DNA of 64,000 bases from Eublepharis macularius (taxonomy: Eukaryota; Chordata; Lepidosauria; Squamata; Eublepharidae): positions 62,458,052 to 62,522,051 of the forward strand of contig NC_072790.1 in NCBI RefSeq assembly GCF_028583425.1, in the 5' to 3' direction. The notes below the pieces were generated by a model. It did no database searches. It had not been told where the DNA came from and worked only from the letters and a program-made list of their open reading frames with translations. Each line of letters starts with the position of its first letter. Position 1 is the stretch's first letter. Of the stretch, positions 36,601-45,600 are shown piece by piece. The translations under genes and the position numbers were made by a program.

Positions 36601-39600
36601 TCCTATGCCACCTTAGCAAGTATATCTTAATTTTTGCCATCTGAGAAGTTGAGATGTAAAAGTTAAAGCAGACAACAAATTTTGTAGTGAACAAAAGAGA
36701 ATGTACAGTTTGGTCAGAACTGCTAGCATATTTGGATATCAAGTTAAACTTTATAACAGTGAAACCACTAGGCTTTATAATAGTGTATTATCAAACATTA
36801 GCATATTTTGCTAGTATTATTCACATTTAAACCATAATTCTTGCACCAGAAAATCTTGTGAAAGATTTGGGGGGGTGGGCCTGGGTGTTCCTAAATATTC
36901 TGGGTTTTGTTTCAAGGCATCTCTAGCTGGGAAGCACATGCATCAACTTCCCAACAAGTTTAATTGTGACAGAACAATTGCTTGTATTCTTAGGCATAAG
37001 GATATGAAATCCCTTGTGAGCAAATAAGAAGAATCCCTCTGTCTATGGCAACCAATTCTGCTATTATTGTCCATTTCACAACCTGAAAATAAGTTCAGTC
37101 TGGAGAACATTAAACACCTTTAGTCCCATTGAAATGAATTGTACTTAACTGTATGTTTAAGATCTGTGGATTTAAATGATACTTAGACGTGCCTGACAGA
37201 CCTGTGTGTTAGATCCAAACGACTGTGAGTAGAGCTTCACTTGTGGAATGAATCTTTCCTGTCTCCTCTTCCTTGCTGCAACACCTTGTGCTCTCCAAAA
37301 CTGGCTCCTTGGGGTTTGGGAATTATTTAGAAGAGTTGGTGTGCTGCAGTAGAAAGGGGAAGCAGCAAATAATGCTTACCCTCCTTGGTTATGTGAATGG
37401 AAGTGCCTTTCCTCTTGGCAGAAGAGAGGCTCTGGATCCAGCCTTCTATTTTCAGGTGCACAAAGCTGCTTACACTTGGAGGTCATAAATCCATTTCAAG
37501 CAAGACTAAATTACTTCTGTGCTGGTGGTGGTGATGTGACAAATACATAAGTGTGTGGTTTGCATATTGCAGTGCACTTGTGATTTTTCAAGTGGTATTT
37601 AGGTAGAAAAACCATCAATACCTTTTAACCAAGTAAAACAGGTCAAATACTGTATTTTGTTTTGTTACTTCATTAAGATTTTTGCTGATTCTGATTTTAA
37701 TATCTTGTAGAAGAAGAGAGCAGTGATCCTTTAAACTCAAGCTTTGCTGACTTGTGGGGAAACTCTGAATGCAGGAGTCTTAGAAAGAAATCTTCCAACT
37801 CTTCATTTGAAGTTTCGGCTACTCCTGATGTTTCTGCAGCTGGATTAGGAAGCTCTCCATTCTTCACAGATGACAGCAAGAATTTAAGTCCAAAACAACC
37901 AAGTGGCAAACATTTACAAAAAAGCCTGATTCGGCCAAAAATCTTCAGCTTGGCACGGGATTTTCTAAGCAAAGAGGCTGAATTTGAAATGCCCTCTCCA
38001 CAAAAACACAGTGATCTTCCACATGCAAGCAAGTTGGACTATAGATGTTCTTCAGAAAAATTGATCCATGTGGAATCTGCTGAAAGTTCCAGCATCCTCT
38101 CATATTCAGAAATGGACAATGACTACATTGCTGATTTCCGTTCAACTAATTTAAACCTTTCCTCACTGAAAAGTGATTGTGCTTCAAGTAGCAAACAACA
38201 AAGAAGATCCAAAAGGAGATCAAGTATTAGACCGAACACTTCAGCATTATGCCGAAGAGAGTTTCAGAATGACTTTTTGCCAGCTGTGCTCACTCCTACT
38301 AAGTCTGCTGTAGACCAAGATTCTTCTTACGAAGATTATTTTTCACCGTCTAATTTAAATAAAAGTAAGGTAGAAGTTACCCTTCCTTTTCCAAACCTGC
38401 AGAAATTGCAGAGTCCTAGTAGAATGGTTTACAACTGTAGCCCTTCTCAAACTAAGCAAGAGGCAGTGTTGCAAAAATCCAATACGAAAGAGAAAACTGT
38501 GAGCAGAAAGAGGAAAAAAATGGCTGATAATAATGAGAATATTGCAAGAAGTGACTGCATGCAATCTGTATCTTCTCATAGTAAAGACAGTGCAACTTTA
38601 AACTCTGTGTTACCAGGGGGAAAGATGAACACTGTAGAAAGCCCAGACTGTCTTCTCAATCTTAACTTTCAGAAAAAGATGCCCATAACCACTGAAAATA
38701 GATGCTGTCTTACACTTGGTAAGTTGCTACTACAATGTGGACAGCTAGAGAGATCAGTGGATCAGGAAAGTCTGGCACCAACACCTTAGAATGGGAACTT
38801 GTTTTCCAGATCTCATGCTATGTATTGATTATTTCAATCAAAATGTATAGTTGCTAAGTGTAACAGTGTTATGCATTCTGAATATGGATTTCAAGATCAT
38901 TCTTAAAATCCAAAATCAGACATACTTGTATATTAACTAGTGATCCTTGAGGAGAGTGAACTCCCAAGAACTATATCATTTGAAAATTCCTTGTCAGTAA
39001 CTACTTTGAAAGGAAATAAAGAAATGCAAAATGGTACAGAGAACTGAATTTACGGAAGTGATCGGAACATTCTGGTGCAGATTTCTGACTTTGTACTGTT
39101 ACGTACAAGTAACTTGAAACTCTGTGCCTTCTTTAGCATTGTTAAATCTGGAAACCTCTAACACTGGGCTGTGTCTTAAAAACTCTTGACAAATAACACT
39201 GATTTGCTTGAACTTTGCTTAGAAGAATGTTAGTGGAACTGTAGATTCTACTGATCTAAATGTCTTTGAAGCAAATACTATGGTTACTGATAAAAATGCT
39301 GCTCTGGTTTGATATCCAGTGATTGAGCTGTCTAAAAAGTCATATGAGCTGAGCAGTTACTTTTAGATTTTAACTGTACTTTTTGATATGGAACACAATT
39401 ATGAATAATTTCACTTTGTGTATAATGTTAGCCACACTTATACACGGGAGGACTTGTTTAGATATTTGAAAGGGCAATAAATGATAATGAAAATGGATAC
39501 TTGTTTTAAATGGGTTCTGAGAATGGAAGACTTCTTAAATGTTTTGATCATGGACACTGAAGGTGATCATTATTGTGAAGAGCACAACTACTTAAAATGA

Positions 39601-42600
39601 GCCCGCTTGTGGGGTGGGCAGAATACAAATATGATATAAATAAAATAATAAATTTTGAATGTCTGGTGTAAACAGATTGATTGATACAGGAGGTTTGACT
39701 GTAGTATGAATAAAAAAGCCTTTCAAGTGTATGAGAAACCTCTCGTTTTTAAATCCTAATAAGCACTTGGGCCTTGTCAGGTATTACCTTACGCATTATG
39801 GAAGCTTGCTTAAGGCATGCTACCTTTCTATACTGCTCTGGAAGCATGCTAAAATCCAGGTAACATAGGGAAAGTTTGCATCACAGTTCTTTTCCATAGC
39901 AGCATTAACTTAGGCAGCCATTTCATTTTGACTGCAGCTGTTTGTCATATTATTCCTTTATTTTTCTAAAGCAGCTGGGGCAGAAAAGAAACTTCCTCTG
40001 GATCTCAGCAAGGATACTTCAACCAATTGCTTCAAAATTTAAACAGAGATCTTATGTTTTTCAAATGGCATTTTATTGCCATTTAATAGTACAACCCTTG
40101 CCACTGGCCAGTGTTCCCATCCTGCTTCTTTCCTACATCATCATCCAGGTCGTTGAGCTTAGAATCGGTGCCCTCTTAAGGTCCTCGTTCCTTTCTCTCC
40201 CTACGTAATTAACAGGGTTGCAACCTATGAAGACGTTCATGATGTATTGCTTGTGGAAAATCGCACATAGGGAATGAAAAGTACAAAGCTCTGCAAATTA
40301 TGACTGGTTGTCTAGCGGCCAGTGATGCTTAGCTGTCAAAAAAAGCAAAGTATGCCTTATGTATGACTTATGTTGCTGTTATTTGTGCTATCCTGTAAGG
40401 GATTCTGCAGGAGAAATGCCTTTATTTGCTGTCAGTAGCTTTTAAAAAACTTATTCCTGCAATAAATGCCAGAAGCTTTTTCTGCTAGATGCCAAAATTT
40501 ATGGTTACCATTCCAATCTATTGAAACAGTTCCTCTGGAAGTCCAGTTATGTTTGCGATTATTTCTATAACCACTAGGCAGAGAATCATAAACATTTCAG
40601 CTAGCACTTCACAGTTGCCAGAAGGTACAGTGTATATATATTGGCAAGGCTTAAAAATGAAGCTATGTATTTAAGGCCAGTATCCAAAGAATAAGTAAGA
40701 AAGAGAACTGCGTGTAGCTGGAATGTACCTCTGCGAAAGAAATAGTTTGTTTCTTTGACAGTGTGAAGTTCTATGGTGAAAAAAAAATCAGTTTCATACA
40801 AGGTGTTTTTCTATGTGTATATGCCCCTTCTTTGTAATTCAGCTTGTTACAAAATCATAAAAAACTGATGACAAACCGAGCTGCTTGAAATAAACTTCAG
40901 TGGCAGAATTATGTTTTCTCTTACAATAATTATGAAAGTAAGAGTCTCTGTGCACACACACAGGGACGCTTAAGTGTAGGGAGATGCAATGTTAGCTGGG
41001 AAGCATAGTTTACCTCTCTATATAAGAGTAATTTAAAAATACAGAGCCTTCTCTCTCTCAGAGGATTTGTTAATTTCATCTTTTCCTCCCCAAGAGAGGG
41101 AGGTGAAACTGACAGAGCTTTCCCAGGCAGAGATGAAATTAACAAACCCTCTGAGGAGCGATCTCAAACTACCCTTATACTCTTTCCAGCTTAACATTGC
41201 ATCTCCCTACACTAGAGCATCCCAGTGTAAGATGTCTCGTATAGAGACTCTACATTGGATAGCAATGAAAACAAGTTCTTATTTTTGATCATAGAGTACA
41301 GGCAGTGGGAGTGCATATTTCTTTTTTATTGGTTGTCATTGTGATTTATATTGAAAGATTACAATTCTCTAGGGAAATGAGTTTGACATCTGATTTTCTC
41401 AAACCCACAGAGTTTATATTGAGAAACCTGTGAGGAGTTTGTAGACGTGGGAAATTTGGACTTTCCCTCCATTGTCAGTCTCTTTATAGTGTGTTTTTAG
41501 TCCTATTGCAAATAATGAACATACATAAGGTAAAAAGTAACCTTCATTTAAAATACACACAGATACTGAATAACTTCTTCAGACCTCTTTAGATAGAACT
41601 CTGTAATTATTTACATTTCTGTTATTTCATTTATACCCAGCCTTTGTGCAATAGGTTACTATGAGTGTGTGTGACTGGCCCAAGATCACCCAGCAAGCTT
41701 GTATGACAGAGCGGGGATTTGAACCTGGATCTCCACTACACCACATTTTTATTGCCATTTTTTAAAAAGAGTTAAAAAAGAAGTTAAAACTTGCAGACGA
41801 AACTGGCAAAAATGTCAAGTTTTTTTAACAAATCTGTCTAAACTTTGCTTTTGAGAATCTCCTGCTGTGAATGTAATAGATTTAAAATCCTCTCATCCAG
41901 CAAAGGTTATTAGACCATAGCTGGAATCAAATTGTATCCTTACATGAGGGGTTTGCGATTGGAGAAGCCTCCTATTGGCGGAAAGAGCTAGTTTTATTCA
42001 AACAAAAGATTTAGTGGAAGGGAACCATTTGATCCAGCCAAAGGAGAAAAACATTTGTGTAATCAGAAGAGCAAGCACTGATTCCTTTGGGTTCCTCTGT
42101 GAGAACTAGCACATAAAGCTTATTGCAGAGGTCTGTGTGGCTTGTAGAAACAACCAAAGAACCCACAACAAATATCTTTAAAAACATGTGACAATGTTCT
42201 GGAATATGGGTAAATATATGGTTATACTATTGCAGTTTTGCCATGTTGCATCTAATTTTTCTCATGTTCAAGATTAACTCTGAATAAACTTGGTTTCTAG
42301 GAGATGAGAACAAATTTTGCAGGTGTGATGTCAAAGATGGTTCATCTGAATCTTTTCATAATCAATCACATGAACTTAAAGAGAAATTAGAAACCACTGG
42401 AAAAATCAAAAAGGTGAGTCTGACGAGTCAAAATATCCAGACAGCCTGATTCAACTAGAGGCCTGCACTCATGAGCAGGAGTATGGAAAGCATGTATAGC
42501 TGAATGAGGGTCAGTGTTTACTGTTACTGCATATTTTGTTCCCAGTTTTTATTTATTTTTAAGATAAATTTTGATCTGGTAGTTTTCTATAACTTGAATA

Positions 42601-45600
42601 TCAGGGTGTATTTTATAATAGCAGTCAACAACATCAGTTCTAGTTTCTGAAGGGTGCCTGGTTGTGTGGGAAAAATCCTGCACATTTAGGTTCTGTTCCA
42701 ACCTTCAGATCAATACATGAAAGCTGGGAACAGGGGCAGCAGCATAAGCCCAATCCCCCTTCCATGTGTTGATTATAAAGCTTTTGAAGACATAAAAAGG
42801 ATGTATGGGGAGGGGGGGATCTTTGGGATCAGGGGCTGTTCAGGGTACAAGTCACAAAAGATTTAGTAATCAGTTCAGTGCTCAGGCCATCTCTAAAGCT
42901 CGAAAAGATGAGCTGTAACTAGTAGATTGGATTGTCTTGTAGTCTTCAGAAAAACTATAAATATAAAGCCATGTTTTTACATTATTATTAGATTGCCTGA
43001 TTAGACACTTTGAAACCTTGTTTTGATCAAAAATGAGTACTTTGGTTTTTTTAAAAAAAATTAAGTATTTTTTTAAAAGCTCTGAATCAAGACGTGATTT
43101 GTATTTGTATGCTCATAACTCTAAAAAAAACCCCTGAGAACAGAATCAGAGATCCCAAGAGCCTGTTGTGTGTGCACAGAGCATGTTCTGCTTGTTCCTT
43201 CCAGCTGCAGCCATTTTGTGCTCCATTGGCTGTGTTTTAGAGGGTCACCTTGGTTTCAGGAGATTCTTTAATAGGCACAAAGGGCTTGTTAACTTCTGCC
43301 TACACAGGTTACCATCTTCAGCCTTTCGCATCTTTTCTGGTGAATTTAAAGAACTGCATATTAAGCAAAGAACTATATAATTAGTAAAAACACAAAAAAA
43401 ATTCTTTTAACAAAGCCTGTTCATTTAAAAGGACGCATGTCTTCCCTTGTAATAAATATACTAGGCCAGTAAACCTACAGTTCAAGAATCCTATTATCCC
43501 AGTCAATTTATCTATATTTTGCCTTGTAGGCAAAAGTTTTAATCTTCATATATTCTACATATTCTGTGAAACTTGTAACTGTACCGACTTAATGAATATT
43601 CATATTTTTAACTTACTGTTCTTTTACATTTTTAGCCATCGAAAACATTAGTCATGACAAGTATGTCTTCTGAGTAAGTACAAAATATTTCTGTTACTTT
43701 CTACCAGTATAAAATCGGAGGTTAAATATGCTTCATCAAATCACAGAGGTTCAGTCAAGACCATCTTCCTAACTCAGTGGTTTGGACTAGGAAATTAGTA
43801 TGGTGTATAGATTGCCAAGATACCTGAAACACCAGCCTGTGGTTAGTGCTTTCAGTACCAGTGTGGTGTGAGAGCCAGCATGATGTAGTGGTTAGAGTGC
43901 TGGACTAGGATCTGAGAGAACCAGGTTCTTATTCCCTCTCTGCCATGGAAACTCGCTGGGTGACTTTGGGCCCGTTACACATTCAGACCCTAACCTACTT
44001 CACTGGATTGCTGTTGGATAAAATGGAGGAGAGGAGAATTATGTAAGCCACCTTGAGTTCCAATTGGAAAGAAAAGTTGGGTATAACTAAATCCCAGAAT
44101 ACTCCATTTGAGGCTATGAGATGGATTTTCTTTACAGAGAACAATGAAACTTACAGAAAAGGACTTTCCCCCTTCTGCAGTCTGCTTAGCCCTCTGCAAT
44201 TCTGCTCCTGCTGGTCAGGAAACTCAGGGCTGTGGGGGAAGGGGAATTCTGTGGTGCAAGGAGAAATGGGGGCGGGGGGAACAGCCCTCTTTGCCAGTAT
44301 AAATACTGGTCCAGTAGTAAAAGTCATTATAAGGACAGAACAGCATCTTTGGATCCAGCATAGTTTTCTATTCTGGTTGGGAAAGAAAACATGGCAAATT
44401 ATGGTTAATAATAAACAGGAAATGAAAAGGGAAAGCTACATAGAGAAGGGAAGCCATGAAAGCCTACAACTTGTTTTTGAGATTCTCAGACTTCAGGCTG
44501 AAAGAGTGTCTGAAATGCATGTACTGAATATATGTTTATAGCTCATAAACATAGGTTAAATCCAGCAAATACTGAATGGAGCTCAACCCAGAACAGGTCT
44601 ATTTTGCATCCCCTGTCTACCATGACTCTCAATAAACTGCTCCTGGGTGTCAGGACACTCTGTCGAACAGCATGAGATGTGGTCTAGGAGGCTGCAGATT
44701 GAGGGAGAACTCTGTGGACATTTTAGCCTCCCACTTGCCAAATGAAAGTGCCTTGTACTCACTCATATAAGGGCTACTTTAGATCCACTCCACATAGTTA
44801 TAAATGAAATAAATAATTACTGTTGTGGCAATCATCCCCCAAGTTCTGCTTGTCTTCAGGGCTATGAATTAATCCTGGGGAATTTACCTTCAAACAAGCC
44901 CTAGAGACTAGTCAGCCAATCAGAGCCCCTGGAACTTCCCTGGTTGGGAGTAGGGGTGTGTATCCTGAAAAAATTTGGGTTTCCCGCTTCAGGTTTACCT
45001 GAAGCGAGAAAAAAATTTAGAAATACCAAAAATTCCGAAGCGTCAAGCGTCGCTTCGGAATTATGGTATTTACTTGCTTTGGTATGATCCATAAATATTC
45101 AGAGCATACTGAAGTGAGGGGGAGCAACTCTCCCACCTCCCCTGGGGCAACCTCTCCACCCCCCACCCACTTACTTGGCCAGAGGGGGAGGGGGAGAGTG
45201 ATCAGCTGGGCAGCAGTGGCAGCATGCATGGCAGCACGAGTCTGCGACAGCCTGGAGCCGGCTCCTCTGCCGCCACACTGCCTCCTCTGAGCCTGCAGGG
45301 CAGTGGGGAAGGCCGGAGCCGCCGCCTCCGGCCCTTCCTGCTCCTCAAATGGCTGCAGCAGCCATTTGAGGGGCAGGAAGGGCTTTCTCCGCCTCCTCCG
45401 CCGTTCTGTGGCCCCATAGGCGGCAGGGAGAGCCAGAGCCACTGCTGCCGCCAACGCTGCGAAGGTAAGTGGGGGTGGGGTGATGTTTAAAGGGCCCTAC
45501 CACTGCTTGCAAGCAGCGGTGGGGCCCTTTAATTTAGCCCCGAAGCTTTCCGAAGCATTATGAATGCTTCGGAAAGCTTTGATTCAGGATTTCCAAATCG

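Noticed and set aside
45017-45490. 145- and 88-codon frames rich in Ala, Arg, Pro and Gln
   Set aside because: They sit wholly inside the hAT-like element, whose GC-rich triplet texture produces open frames on both strands; the same occurs at 53648-54217.
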